A stretch of DNA of 64,000 nucleotides from JADCCX01 sp031431475 (GTDB taxonomy: Bacteria > Pseudomonadota > Alphaproteobacteria > Rhizobiales > Beijerinckiaceae), in contig JANPDL010000024.1 in assembly GCA_031431475.1 (NCBI GenBank), positions 1 through 64,000 on the forward strand, in the 5' to 3' direction. The position numbers were made by a program, and so were the translations under genes. The notes beneath the pieces are model-generated. The model was not told the origin of the DNA. It saw only the letters and a program-made list of their open reading frames with translations, and did not search any database. Shown one piece after another: positions 33,819 to 42,474 of the stretch. Numbering within the stretch: position 1 is the stretch's first letter; the number at the start of each line of letters is the position of its first letter.

Positions 33819-34493
33819 ATGTCGCCCCTGCCCAAGACTCGCGCCCGTATCCACGTCATCAATCCCAACTCAAACCAGATTGTCACGGACGGGCTGGCGG
33901 AGGCGCTGAAGCCGCTGATGTTCGCGGACGGGCCAGAAATCCTCTGCACCACATTGAAGGAAGGGCCCTACGGCGTCGAGAATCAGGCTCATGTGGAAGA
34001 AGTGAAGATGCCTCTGAGGCGTCTGGTGGAGAGCGACAACCGCTCCGATGCCTTCATTATCGCCTGCTATTCCGACCCTGGTCTCCATGTCTGCCGCGAG
34101 GGCACGACGCGGCCTGTGTTCGGTATCGCGGAATCGGGCGTGCTGACGGCGCTGGCGCGGGGAGACCGCTTCGGCGTCATCGCCATCGCCCAGCGCTCCA
34201 TCCGTCGCCATATCCGGTACCTCCGCGAGATGGGGCTGTTGGAGCGGCTGGCCGGTGAGCGTCCGCTGGATATGAGCGTGGCGGAAACGGCGTCGGGGGA
34301 TGGCACTCTGGCGAAGATGATCAGCGTGGGACGCGACCTGAAGGACAGGGATGGCGCCGACGTGATCGTCATGGGCTGCGCTGGCATGGCGCGGCACCGC
34401 AAACCGCTGGAGGATGCGCTCGGTATTCCGGTGATCGATCCCACACAGGCGGCGGTGACAATGGCTCTGGGGGCTGTGGTGTTTGGCCGGTGA
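33819..34493 (+). CDS. Asp/Glu/hydantoin racemase family protein
   Basis: Cofactor-independent two-cysteine racemase, 224 aa from the ATG at 33819 (purine-rich AAGAGAGC upstream). The two catalytic cysteines are Cys83 in IIACYSDPGL and Cys187 in VMGCAGMARH; the CxSDPG form and HVINPNSN start are typical of hydantoin and allantoin racemases. It is divergent from the hydantoinase gene, with about 106 bases between starts. With that enzyme and the D-carbamoylase it would convert a racemic hydantoin fully to the D-amino acid. Confidence 0.88.
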   Translation: MSPLPKTRARIHVINPNSNQIVTDGLAEALKPLMFADGPEILCTTLKEGPYGVENQAHVEEVKMPLRRLVESDNRSDAFIIACYSDPGLHVCREGTTRPVFGIAESGVLTALARGDRFGVIAIAQRSIRRHIRYLREMGLLERLAGERPLDMSVAETASGDGTLAKMISVGRDLKDRDGADVIVMGCAGMARHRKPLEDALGIPVIDPTQAAVTMALGAVVFGR

Positions 34494-34495
34494 TG

Positions 34496-34542
34496 TGTTG
34501 GAGTCATTGACAACAATTGAGATGTTGGAGTATATTCCAACA
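34496..34542 (+). promoter_or_regulatory. Leaderless promoter with palindromic operator for the TumE/TumA pair
   Basis: TTGACA at 34507-34512 is followed after 17 bases by GTATAT (34530-34535), or after 18 by TATATT, which puts the transcript start at or next to the ATG at 34542. No Shine-Dalgarno is present. The -10 is the centre of a perfect 20-bp inverted repeat, TGTTGGA-GTATAT-TCCAACA (34523-34542). The half-site TGTTGGAGT is repeated directly at 34496-34504, so operator half-sites lie on both sides of the -35. This is the layout of an autoregulated toxin-antitoxin promoter. Confidence 0.6.
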
Positions 34543-34838
34543 TGAAGGTGGTTGCACTCCTGCGGGACCGCTTTGCAGTCAGTGATAGCGCATTCGTTGA
34601 GATTGCAATCTGGAGAGTGCCGAACCCGGTTCGAGGATCGCTGCATGGATTCAAATACAGGCTGGCGCTCGTGGCAAATAATCACTGTATTCTTCGATAC
34701 GACAATGAGGCTGGGAAGGGCGACCACAAGCATGTGGGAGAAAACGAAGTTCCCTACGCGTTTGTGGACTTGCGCAAACTGGAAACAGATTTTTTCGAGG
34801 ATGTTAGGCAATGGCTGAAGACAGGACGCACGACTTGA
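34542..34838 (+). CDS. TumE-like toxin (DUF6516-type small protein)
   Basis: Small protein of 98 aa, no signal or membrane segment. The pattern (VEIAIWRVPNPVRGSLHGFKYRLALV, then CILRYDNEAGKGDHKHVGENEVPY, then FVDLRKLETDFFEDVRQWL) matches the toxin of TumE/TumA-type pairs, in which the GKGDHKH segment is the likely active or nucleic-acid-contacting part. It overlaps the following HTH gene by 28 bases, toxin first. Assignment is by recall of the family pattern, not by search. It starts at a probably leaderless ATG. Confidence 0.7.
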   Translation: MKVVALLRDRFAVSDSAFVEIAIWRVPNPVRGSLHGFKYRLALVANNHCILRYDNEAGKGDHKHVGENEVPYAFVDLRKLETDFFEDVRQWLKTGRTT

Positions 34839-35179
34839 GCAGCACTGTAACGATTGGTGTTTCTGCGCTGGACGACGTGCAGGGCAGAGTTCGTGCCGCT
34901 TTCTCCGGTGAAGCTCAGGGCGCTTTCATTTCCTTCGTTTCACCTGAACTGATGTGGAAAGTGCTCACCGCCAAGCGCTGGGAGATCATCCGGGCCATGA
35001 CCGGAGCGGGAGACCTTTCGATCCGGGAGGTGGCGCGGCGCGTGGGGCGGGATGTGAAGGCAGTGCATGGTGACGTGACAGCCCTGATCCTGGCGGGCGT
35101 GCTGGAGCGATCAAAGACTGGTGTTATCTTTCCCTATGATTCCGTCCGCGTTGATTTCACGCTGACCAAGGCCGCCTGA
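34811..35179 (+). CDS. TumA-like HTH antitoxin/autorepressor
   Basis: DNA-binding protein of 122 aa with a winged-helix core. LTAKRWEIIRAMTGAGDLSIREVARRVGRDVKAVHGDVTALILAGVLERS (about residues 56-105) has the MarR/ArsR-like helix-turn-helix, followed by a wing (GVIFPYDSVRVDFTL). The same HTH type occurs in antitoxins paired with TumE-like toxins. It overlaps the toxin gene, so both are made from one transcript, and it is the likely ligand of the palindrome at 34523-34542. Confidence 0.75.
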   Translation: MAEDRTHDLSSTVTIGVSALDDVQGRVRAAFSGEAQGAFISFVSPELMWKVLTAKRWEIIRAMTGAGDLSIREVARRVGRDVKAVHGDVTALILAGVLERSKTGVIFPYDSVRVDFTLTKAA

Positions 35180-35185
35180 AGGGGC

Positions 35186-35842
35186 TCATTCTCCCCTCCG
35201 CGCCGCCCATTCCGCATAGCTCTCACGAGTCAGATCAAACCGGTCATTCTGCCTTGCATATCCATTGGCAAAAAGGCGGCCGACCGGCTTGTAGTCCGTG
35301 AGGCTGACCCGCAGCGTCTTCTCATCCACGAGGCCAGCGCGGGCGTGGACATGCATGACCTCGCCGATCAGCAATTCGCGCGTTGGCCCAAAAGACAGTG
35401 TCATGTGCTTCCTGCATTCGAAAGCAAACGGCGCTTCGGCAATGCGCGGCACAGCAAGCGTCACCCCGGGTTTTAGTGTCAGTCCCGCCGCCTCGATCTC
35501 GCTGATATGGGGCGGAAAATCGATGGCTGTGATGTTCATCCCGTCCGCCAGAGCCTCATCCACCATATTGACGACAAACTCGCCGGATGCCGCGATGTTG
35601 CGGCTTGTATCCTTCGGAATGCGGCCATTGCCTGCTTTTGCTGGCTTGTGCTGCAGGCCGAGTACGATCAGCGCCGGGTCTTCCGAGAAGACATTGAAGA
35701 AGGAAAACGGTGCGGCATTGACCACGCCATCCTCCGAAACGCAGGTCACCAACGCTATCGGTCTCGGGCAGATCGCCGCGCACAGCAGCTTATAACGCTC
35801 CAGCGGCGCGAGGTCAGAAAAGGCGGCGGAATAATCGTTCAA
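35186..35842 (-). CDS. Flavin reductase-like, FMN-binding split-barrel protein
   Basis: Protein of 218 aa of the flavin reductase/DUF447-like split-barrel family. ICPRPIALVTCVSEDGVVNAAPFSFFNVFSEDPALIVLGL (near residues 25-65) is the flavin-binding block, and DTSRNIAASGEFVVNM follows. It probably binds FMN and may supply reduced flavin or act on an amino-acid-derived substrate. The start is a TTG at 35842, four bases after the hydrolase stop and behind GGAG; the longer upstream frame runs through the hydrolase gene and is not protein-like. Its role in a hydantoin operon is unclear. Confidence 0.82.
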   Translation of the reverse strand: MNDYSAAFSDLAPLERYKLLCAAICPRPIALVTCVSEDGVVNAAPFSFFNVFSEDPALIVLGLQHKPAKAGNGRIPKDTSRNIAASGEFVVNMVDEALADGMNITAIDFPPHISEIEAAGLTLKPGVTLAVPRIAEAPFAFECRKHMTLSFGPTRELLIGEVMHVHARAGLVDEKTLRVSLTDYKPVGRLFANGYARQNDRFDLTRESYAEWAARRGE

Positions 35843-35846
35843 GGTC

Positions 35847-36776
35847 TTACTCCGGTTCCACAACGCCGACTTGTGCGGTGATGCGTCCGTAATGCTCTGG
35901 CCTGCGGTGGCGCTTGAAATCGAAGATGGTTTCCTTGCCGAAGCGCGTGGCATCGAGATCGCAGGGATGCACCAGTACGCCATCCTCCTCGCCCGGCAGT
36001 TCCGCCACCACCTTGCCATCGGGATCGACAATCATCGTGCCGCCCATGAGGTGATGTCCGTCCTCGCTGCCAGCCTTGGCCACGGCCACCACCCAGGTGG
36101 AGTTCTGGTAGGCACCAGCTTGCAAGGACAGGCGATGGTGAAACAGCCGCTGCTCCAGCCCCTCCCCCGCCTTCTGGCTGTTGACCGAAGGCGTGTTGAA
36201 GCCCAGCACAACCATCTCCACGCCCTGCAGGCCCATGACCCGGTAGACCTCGGGCCACCGCCGGTCATTGCAGATGCACATGCCGAAAAGCCCGCCCATG
36301 GTGCGCCAGACCGGAAATCCCAGATCGCCCGGCTCGAAATAACGCTTCTCCAGATGCTGGTGGGTGCGGTCAGGGTCAAACTCTACATGCCCAGGCAGAT
36401 GGACCTTGCGGTAGATGCCGATAGTCTTGCCCTCGCGATCAACCAGAATCGAGGTGTTGAAATGGCGGCCTTCTGGCGTGAGCTCGGCATAACCGAAGCT
36501 AAGACCCATCCCGTTAGCTTTCGCCCGGTCAAACAGGGGTTGCACTGCGGGGTTCGGCATCGCTGGCTCGAACCAGTGATCCGCCTCGGCGCGGTCTTCG
36601 TGGTGCCAGCGCGGAAAGAAGGTAGTGAGCGCCAGTTCTGGATAGATGATAAAATCCGCGCCTTTGGCTTTCGCCTGCTCCATCAGATCAAGCATGCGCG
36701 CCACAACCTTCTGGCGTCCTTCCGCCTTCTGGATCGGCCCGAGTTGAGCAGCGGCTACTGTGATGATGCGTGGCAT
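35847..36776 (-). CDS. N-carbamoyl-D-amino acid hydrolase
   Basis: Nitrilase-superfamily amidohydrolase, 309 aa. It releases the carbamoyl group of N-carbamoyl-D-amino acids as ammonia and CO2. The catalytic triad is Glu47 (YPELALTTFFPRWH), Lys124 (YRKVHLPGH) and Cys169 (CICNDRRWPE). The blocks HLEKRYFEPGDLGFPV and RRPEHYG correspond closely to the Agrobacterium D-carbamoylase, so substrate class is more secure than for most nitrilases. It sits between an amino-acid ABC transporter and the flavin-reductase-like gene on one strand. Confidence 0.92.
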   Translation of the reverse strand: MPRIITVAAAQLGPIQKAEGRQKVVARMLDLMEQAKAKGADFIIYPELALTTFFPRWHHEDRAEADHWFEPAMPNPAVQPLFDRAKANGMGLSFGYAELTPEGRHFNTSILVDREGKTIGIYRKVHLPGHVEFDPDRTHQHLEKRYFEPGDLGFPVWRTMGGLFGMCICNDRRWPEVYRVMGLQGVEMVVLGFNTPSVNSQKAGEGLEQRLFHHRLSLQAGAYQNSTWVVAVAKAGSEDGHHLMGGTMIVDPDGKVVAELPGEEDGVLVHPCDLDATRFGKETIFDFKRHRRPEHYGRITAQVGVVEPE

Positions 36777-36788
36777 GGCAGGCTCCGA

Positions 36789-37454
36789 TTATTGCGCGAC
36801 GCGATGTTCAAGCCTGCTCATGAGGCGGACAAACGGCCAGAGCAGCAGGAGATAGATGCCAGCGGCCAGCACCACCGGCGAGGAATTGTAGGTGACGGAT
36901 CGGGCCATTTCGGCCGAGTGCAACAGCTCCGGCAAGGCGACGACCGATGCGAGCGATGTCAGCTTCACCACCTCGATGGTGTTGGAGACAAGATCGGGCA
37001 GCACATTGCGCACGGCCTGCGGCAGGATGACATGCGCCATGATCTGTGGTCCGCGCAGGCCCGTCGAGCGCGCCGCCTCCCATTGTCCACGCCCGACCGA
37101 CTCGATACCTGCACGGAAGATTTCGCCGTAGAAGCTGGCGTTGTTCAGCAAAAAAGCCAGACAGACCGCCATGAATGGCGAGAGCCGAATGCCTGCGAAA
37201 GGCAGACCTGCATAAATCAGGATCAGCAGCACTAGTGGCGGCAGGGCGCGGAAAAGCGTGATGCAGGCCGAGACCGCACGGCGCAGAACCGCGCTTTTCG
37301 CCTGCGAGGCCAGCGCCACCAGCAAACCGCCTGCAAGGCCGAGCGGGATGACCGCAGCGCAGATCAGCAGCGTCATCGTCAGGCCCTTGAGGATCAGCGG
37401 CCAGGCCTGCCGCATGATGTCGAGGTTGAAAAACTGCTGGGCGATCAGGTCCAT
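36789..37454 (-). CDS. Polar amino acid ABC transporter permease (HisM/GlnP type)
   Basis: Inner-membrane permease, 221 aa, five predicted helices. The coupling block VGRGQWEAARSTGLRGPQIMAHVILPQAVRNVLP (about residues 120-155) is the HisM/GlnP family hallmark. The downstream N-carbamoyl hydrolase gene begins 12 bases after its stop. With the other permease it forms a heterodimer for the binding protein encoded at 38915-39754. Expected substrates are hydantoins, carbamoyl amino acids or D-amino acids, judged only from context. Confidence 0.9.
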   Translation of the reverse strand: MDLIAQQFFNLDIMRQAWPLILKGLTMTLLICAAVIPLGLAGGLLVALASQAKSAVLRRAVSACITLFRALPPLVLLILIYAGLPFAGIRLSPFMAVCLAFLLNNASFYGEIFRAGIESVGRGQWEAARSTGLRGPQIMAHVILPQAVRNVLPDLVSNTIEVVKLTSLASVVALPELLHSAEMARSVTYNSSPVVLAAGIYLLLLWPFVRLMSRLEHRVAQ

Positions 37455-37458
37455 TGCC

Positions 37459-38139
37459 TTATGCCCTCTTCCAGGCGAAGCGGCGCTCGATCCAGCCGCC
37501 GAGCATCACAACCGGAATGAAGATGAAGAGATAGGCGAAAGCACCCACCATCAATGGTGTGGCATTGCCAGAGAATGACACGGCTGTGGTCGCCTGATTG
37601 AGGATTTCACCCACGCCGATGACGGTGCCGAGCGCCGTGTTCTTGGTGATGGCAATGGTTCGGTTGGTGAGTGGCGGAATGGTGAGGCGCACGGCCTGCG
37701 GCAGGATCACATGCGTCAGCATCGGCAGGAAGCCAAGGCCGGTGGAGCGCGCCGCATCCCATTGCCCCTTGCGCACCGAGAGAATACCCGCCCAGATGAT
37801 CTCCTCGACGAAGGCCGCGAGAACAAGCGATAGCACGAGCCAGAGTACGGCAAAGCTCGACAGGTTGATGCCAAGACCGGGCAACCCGAAATAGATCAGC
37901 AGCACGGGCACCAGCGGTGGCAAGGCGCGCAGCACATCGACAAAGATGATGATCAGCGCGTTGATCGCCTTGATTCCGCGGGCTCTCACGATGGCGAAGG
38001 CAAAGCCCAGTGCAAAGCCGGTGATCACCACGGCAACGGCAATCTGGATCGTGATCAGCATGCCTTTGCCGATCAGCGGGATGCTGGACCGGATCAGGTC
38101 AGGCCTGAAGAACGTATCGAGGAAATGCGCCAGATCCAT
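37459..38139 (-). CDS. Polar amino acid ABC transporter permease (HisQ/GlnP type)
   Basis: Second permease, 226 aa from the ATG at 38139 (MDLAHFLDTFF); the frame remains open upstream into the ATPase gene. VRKGQWDAARSTGLGFLPMLTHVILPQAVRLTIPP is the coupling loop, and the ALPPLVPVLLIYFGLP segment lies in the preceding helix pair. The partner permease starts four bases after its stop. Its paralogous relation to the partner is obvious from the shared coupling block. Confidence 0.9.
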   Translation of the reverse strand: MDLAHFLDTFFRPDLIRSSIPLIGKGMLITIQIAVAVVITGFALGFAFAIVRARGIKAINALIIIFVDVLRALPPLVPVLLIYFGLPGLGINLSSFAVLWLVLSLVLAAFVEEIIWAGILSVRKGQWDAARSTGLGFLPMLTHVILPQAVRLTIPPLTNRTIAITKNTALGTVIGVGEILNQATTAVSFSGNATPLMVGAFAYLFIFIPVVMLGGWIERRFAWKRA

Positions 38140-38152
38140 CAGATCGCTACCA

Positions 38153-38905
38153 TCAGCGCACAATCTCCGACACAAAAGCGCGGGTCCGCTCCTCCTGCGG
38201 CGCGCCGAAGATCTGGGCAGGGCTGCCCTGCTCCACGATCACACCCTTGTCCATGAAGATGACACGATCCGCCGCCTCGCGAGCAAAGCGCATTTCGTGG
38301 CTGACCACGACCATGGTCATGCCCTGTGCCTTTAGGTCGCGCATTACAGCGAGAACAGAGCCCACAAGCTCGGGATCAAGCGCCGATGTCGGCTCGTCAA
38401 AAAGCACGATCTTCGGCTCCAGCGCGAGACACCGGGCAATCGCGACACGCTGCTGCTGGCCACCCGAGAGCTCTGAGGGATAGGCCGCGGCCTTGTCGGC
38501 CAGTCCTACACGGGCGAGCGCCGCCCTGCCCTTTTCGTCAGCAACCTCACGACCCAACTTCAACACCTTGCGAAGCGCGAGCGTCACGTTTCCAAGAGCG
38601 CTCATGTGCGGATAGAGATTGAAAGACTGGAAGACCATGCCGATCTTCAGCCGCATCGCTGCAAGATCGGTGGATGCCGCCAGCATATCCGTCCCGTCCA
38701 CAATAATCTGGCCGCTGTCAGGCTCCTCCAGCCGGTTGCAGCAGCGCAGCAATGTCGATTTCCCCGAGCCAGACGGGCCGATGACGAAGACCAGTTCGGA
38801 TGGCTTTACTGCGAGGTCAACGCTTTTGAGAACGGGCAGCGCGCCAAAACTCTTCACGAGACGGCGCACATCGAGAATGGGCGCCGCCGAAAGCTGATCG
38901 GACAT
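38153..38905 (-). CDS. Polar amino acid ABC transporter ATP-binding protein (GlnQ/HisP type)
   Basis: Cytoplasmic ATPase, 250 aa. Walker A is GPSGSGKST near residue 42, the Q-loop is in VFQSFNLYPHMSALGNV, the signature LSGGQQQRVAIARCLA near 144, Walker B VLFDEPTSALDPELVGSV near 167 and the switch His in VVSHEM. The FNLYPHMSALGNV and LDPELVG segments are typical of polar amino acid importers. It is nine bases downstream of the binding-protein gene. Confidence 0.93.
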   Translation of the reverse strand: MSDQLSAAPILDVRRLVKSFGALPVLKSVDLAVKPSELVFVIGPSGSGKSTLLRCCNRLEEPDSGQIIVDGTDMLAASTDLAAMRLKIGMVFQSFNLYPHMSALGNVTLALRKVLKLGREVADEKGRAALARVGLADKAAAYPSELSGGQQQRVAIARCLALEPKIVLFDEPTSALDPELVGSVLAVMRDLKAQGMTMVVVSHEMRFAREAADRVIFMDKGVIVEQGSPAQIFGAPQEERTRAFVSEIVR

Positions 38906-38914
38906 GTTTATGCG

Positions 38915-39754
38915 TCAACCGCAGGACGGAGTGCGTGGGGTCGGATCATAGCCTGGAAGATCAGGCACGCCGGTGCCGGCGAATACCGTCACGGCGGCGG
39001 AGCCGGGCGCGGGCTTGGTGCCGAACCACTTCTCGTGCAGTTTTGCGACTGTGCCATCGAGTTTCAGGCACTCAATGGCATTTTCGAGTGTTGCTCGCAT
39101 GGGCTCGTTGCCTTTGCGGATTGTCATGGCCCAGACAAGGCCAGTTGAATGCAGGTAAGAGAGCTTCAGCGCCGGGTTCTGCTTCACCGCCCATGCGCCG
39201 ACCGTGTTGCCCGTGATGTTGGCAGCGGCGCGTCCCGCCATCACGGCCTGCACGGCGTCGGTCTGCGTGCCGAAACTCTCGACCGTCCAGCCGATCTGGG
39301 CCTCAAGGCCTCGCGCCCAGGAATCATAGGCCGAGCCCTTGTTGACCGTCACGACCTTGCCTTTGAAATCCTCGAGTTTTGTCGCGACAGGCTCATTGCG
39401 GCCCACGACGAACTGGAAATCGGTATTGAGATACCCTTCCGTGAACAGCATGCTCTCGGCCCGCTCCTTGGTTGCCGTCACGGGTGCCGCGATGAAATCA
39501 TAGGTGCCTGCCTGCATGGCGGGCAAAAGGCCCGAGAATTGGGCGGAATCGATCTTGAGCGGGCGCTTCAGTTTTTCACCGACGGCTTTGGCCAGATCAA
39601 CATTGAAGCCCTGGATGCCGCCGGTAGCGAGATCGGGAAAGGCGTGGGGCGCGAATGTGCCATCCACGGCGGTCTTCAGTTCCTGTGCGGCAGCGCCGCC
39701 TGCTGCCAGCAATATGGTAAAAACCATGCTAAAACCCGTTTTGATCTTCGTCAT
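38915..39754 (-). CDS. Amino acid ABC transporter substrate-binding protein (SBP family 3)
   Basis: Periplasmic receptor, 279 aa, with a signal peptide of about 23 residues (ending AAA-Q). The family-3 hallmarks are FNVDLAKAVGEKLKRPLKI near residue 50, the AGTYDFIAAPVTATKERAESM segment with the ligand-binding Arg, and the C-terminal LDGTVAKLHEKWFGTKP. It begins the operon that ends with the N-carbamoyl hydrolase and flavin-reductase-like genes and is divergent from the peptide-transporter operon. Confidence 0.9.
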   Translation of the reverse strand: MTKIKTGFSMVFTILLAAGGAAAQELKTAVDGTFAPHAFPDLATGGIQGFNVDLAKAVGEKLKRPLKIDSAQFSGLLPAMQAGTYDFIAAPVTATKERAESMLFTEGYLNTDFQFVVGRNEPVATKLEDFKGKVVTVNKGSAYDSWARGLEAQIGWTVESFGTQTDAVQAVMAGRAAANITGNTVGAWAVKQNPALKLSYLHSTGLVWAMTIRKGNEPMRATLENAIECLKLDGTVAKLHEKWFGTKPAPGSAAVTVFAGTGVPDLPGYDPTPRTPSCG

Positions 39755-39911
39755 GATGCGCGTTCCCCTTTGCCGCTTAGGTTCTCAAATCAAGCAAAGG
39801 CTAGGCCAGTGTGAATGCGCTTGGCAAGAGCATTGCTAGGGTTGCATGTCACCACCATTGACGAGGAGGGGACACATGGCCTTAGCTGGGAAAATTCAGG
39901 GGGAGATAGCG

Positions 39912-41489
39912 ATGACCAGATTGCGTATATCGATGACAACTGCGGCAGTTTGCGCGGCCTTGAGCGCAGCCCTTGCCAGTGCTGAGGCCAAAACCCTGCG
40001 CTGGTCGTCACAGGGCGATATTGCCACGATGGACCCCTATGCGCATACCGAGAGCTTCACCTCCAACATGCACCATCATATCTATGATCCGCTGGTGCGG
40101 CGGAACAAGGATCTGCAGATCGAGCCCTCGCTGGCGACAGCCTGGACCATCGAGGCCCCGGACCGTTGGCGCTTCAAGCTGCGGCCCGGCGTGAAGTTCC
40201 ACAATGGTGCTGCCTTCACGGCTGATGACGTTGTGGCCTCGATCACGCGGCTGATCCATCCGGGATCACGCGCCAAGGGTAATCTGTCCAACGTGACCAG
40301 GGCCGAGAAGGTGGATGACCTCACGGTCGATATCGTGCTGAACGGGCCCTATCCGCTGCTCCTGAATGATCTCTCAGGCGTGTTCATCATGAGCAAATCC
40401 TGGCTTGAGGCCAACAACGCCGTCATACCGGGCAACACCACCACGGGCGTCACCACATTCGCCTCCACCAACGCCAACGGCACCGGCCCCTTCGTTCTGG
40501 AGAGCTACCAGCCCGACAACCGGACCACGATGAACGTGAACCCAAACTGGTGGGACAAACCGGCGCACAACGTGACACGCATTGAGTTCCGGCCGATCAA
40601 GTCCGATGCCACCCGCGTTGCGGCCTTGCTTTCGGGCGAGATCGACATGATGGCACCTGCACCCCTGCAGGATCTGGCCCGAATCAGCGGCGCGGATGGC
40701 TTCAAGGTGATTGAAGAGCCTTCGCTGCGGCTTATCTTCCTCGGCCTCAACCACCGGGCGGAATTGCAGGGCGATCCCGGCAAGCCCAACCCGATGAAGG
40801 ACAAGCGGGTCCGGCAGGCTTTGTGGCACGCCATCGATCTCGAAACGATCCACCGCCGGGTGATGCGGGCGAAATCCCGCAACGTTGGCACCATGGTTGC
40901 CCCACCGATCCCGGGCTATGCCGCAGCGCTTGACTCGCCGCTGCCGTTCAATGTGGATACGGCCAAGAAGCTGCTGGCGGAAGCGGGCTTCCCCAATGGC
41001 TTCAAGACCAAGCTCAACTGCTCAAATGACCGCTACATCGCGGACGAGCAAACCTGTGTCGCCATTGCTGCCATGTGGACCCGGGCCGGTATCACAGTTG
41101 AGCTAAAGACCGAGAGCCGTGCCACTTACTTCCCGCTCGTCGACAAGGGCGAGAGTGACGCCTATATTCTGGGCTGGGCCACGCTGCCGCCCATGGACAG
41201 CTATTCCGTGGCTTCCGCGCTGTTGCATTCGAAGACGGGCGCGTTTGGCGGCAATAACCCCAATGGGCTGGCTGATCCGCGCCTGGATGATCTCACAAAG
41301 AAGGCTGCGGTGGAACTGGATGAAACCAAACGCCGTGCTTTCCTGACCGAAGCGCTGAAGATCACACGGGACGAGGCCTATTTCATCCCTCTGCACCAGC
41401 AGCCCGTGGCCTGGGCCATGAAGAAGAACATCGAGGTGCCGGTGTTCGCGGATGAGTATGTGCGGTTGTGGTTTGCGACGGTGAATTGA
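39912..41489 (+). CDS. Periplasmic peptide/nickel-type substrate-binding protein, SBP family 5
   Basis: Receptor of the complete DppABCDF-like importer, 525 aa from the ATG at 39912, chosen because GGGGAG lies just upstream; starts at 39846 or 39876 would add a non-signal-like extension. The signal peptide ends near residue 25 (ASAEA). The SBP_bac_5 block FKLRPGVKFHNGAAFTADDVVASI lies near residue 85, and LGWATLPPMDSYSVA near residue 415. The operon ends with an amidohydrolase gene, suggesting a nitrogenous ring compound or a modified peptide as cargo. Confidence 0.9.
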   Translation: MTRLRISMTTAAVCAALSAALASAEAKTLRWSSQGDIATMDPYAHTESFTSNMHHHIYDPLVRRNKDLQIEPSLATAWTIEAPDRWRFKLRPGVKFHNGAAFTADDVVASITRLIHPGSRAKGNLSNVTRAEKVDDLTVDIVLNGPYPLLLNDLSGVFIMSKSWLEANNAVIPGNTTTGVTTFASTNANGTGPFVLESYQPDNRTTMNVNPNWWDKPAHNVTRIEFRPIKSDATRVAALLSGEIDMMAPAPLQDLARISGADGFKVIEEPSLRLIFLGLNHRAELQGDPGKPNPMKDKRVRQALWHAIDLETIHRRVMRAKSRNVGTMVAPPIPGYAAALDSPLPFNVDTAKKLLAEAGFPNGFKTKLNCSNDRYIADEQTCVAIAAMWTRAGITVELKTESRATYFPLVDKGESDAYILGWATLPPMDSYSVASALLHSKTGAFGGNNPNGLADPRLDDLTKKAAVELDETKRRAFLTEALKITRDEAYFIPLHQQPVAWAMKKNIEVPVFADEYVRLWFATVN

Positions 41490-41502
41490 AGCGCACGCAG
41501 CC

Positions 41503-42474
41503 ATGCTGCGTATCCTTCTCTCCCGTCTCGCCCAGATGCTGATGGTCATGGCGGCGGTAACCGCCGTTGCCTTTGTCATCTTCCGTTATGTCGGTGACCC
41601 CGTCCTGATTATGTCGCGCGAGGATGCCACGCCTGCCGAAAAAGTGGCGTTGCGTGAACAACTCGGGCTTGATCAGACTGTCGTGGTGCAGTTCGCAAAG
41701 TTTGCCGGCCGCGTGGTGACCGGCGATCTGGGCAACAGCTTCCGCAACCAGCGACCGGTTTCAGGACTGATCGCTGAGCGCCTGCCCGCCACGCTGGAGC
41801 TGGTTCTGGTAGCGACCGTGCTGGCACTGGCTCTGGGTATCCCGCTCGGCGTCTATTGCGCCCTCAAGCCTGCAAGCTGGCTCACCCGAGGTATCCAGAC
41901 CGTATCCCTCATCGGCATATCAACACCGACCTTTGTCACGGGCATCGTGCTGATCCTGATCTTTTCGGTCTGGTTGAAATGGCTGCCGTCTTTCGGGCGT
42001 GGTGACGTGGTGAAGCTCGGCTGGTGGAGCACTGGCTTCCTCACCACCAGCGGCCTGCGCTCGCTCGTGCTGCCCTCGGTCACGCTGGCCTTGTTCCAGG
42101 TAACACTGATCATGCGGCTCGTGCGCGCCGAGATGCTGGATGTGCTTTCGTCAGATTATATTCGCTATGCGCGGGCGCGGGGATTGCCCGCCGGGTACAT
42201 CCATCGCAAGCTCGCCCTGCGCAATGCGCTGATGCCGGTGATTACTGTCACTGGCCTGCAGATAGGCGCGCTCATTGCCTTTGCCATCGTGACGGAAACC
42301 GTGTTTCAATGGCCGGGCATGGGACTGCTGTTCATCCAGGCCGCGTCCTTCGTGGATCTGCCCGTCATGGCGGCCTATCTGCTTTTTGTTGGCTTCATCT
42401 TTGTTTCTCTCAACATGGTCGTCGATGTGATCTACGCGCTGGTTGATCCCCGCCTGCGTACAAGGGCTGCGTGA
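41503..42474 (+). CDS. Peptide ABC transporter permease, DppB type
   Basis: Inner-membrane permease, 323 aa, with six helices. Start (LRILLSRLAQMLMVMAAVTAVAFVIF) and the coupling loop (RYARARGLPAGYIHRKLALRNALMPVITVTG, near residues 220-250) are DppB-type. It starts 13 bases after the binding-protein gene and overlaps the DppC-type gene by four bases. Confidence 0.92.
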   Translation: MLRILLSRLAQMLMVMAAVTAVAFVIFRYVGDPVLIMSREDATPAEKVALREQLGLDQTVVVQFAKFAGRVVTGDLGNSFRNQRPVSGLIAERLPATLELVLVATVLALALGIPLGVYCALKPASWLTRGIQTVSLIGISTPTFVTGIVLILIFSVWLKWLPSFGRGDVVKLGWWSTGFLTTSGLRSLVLPSVTLALFQVTLIMRLVRAEMLDVLSSDYIRYARARGLPAGYIHRKLALRNALMPVITVTGLQIGALIAFAIVTETVFQWPGMGLLFIQAASFVDLPVMAAYLLFVGFIFVSLNMVVDVIYALVDPRLRTRAA

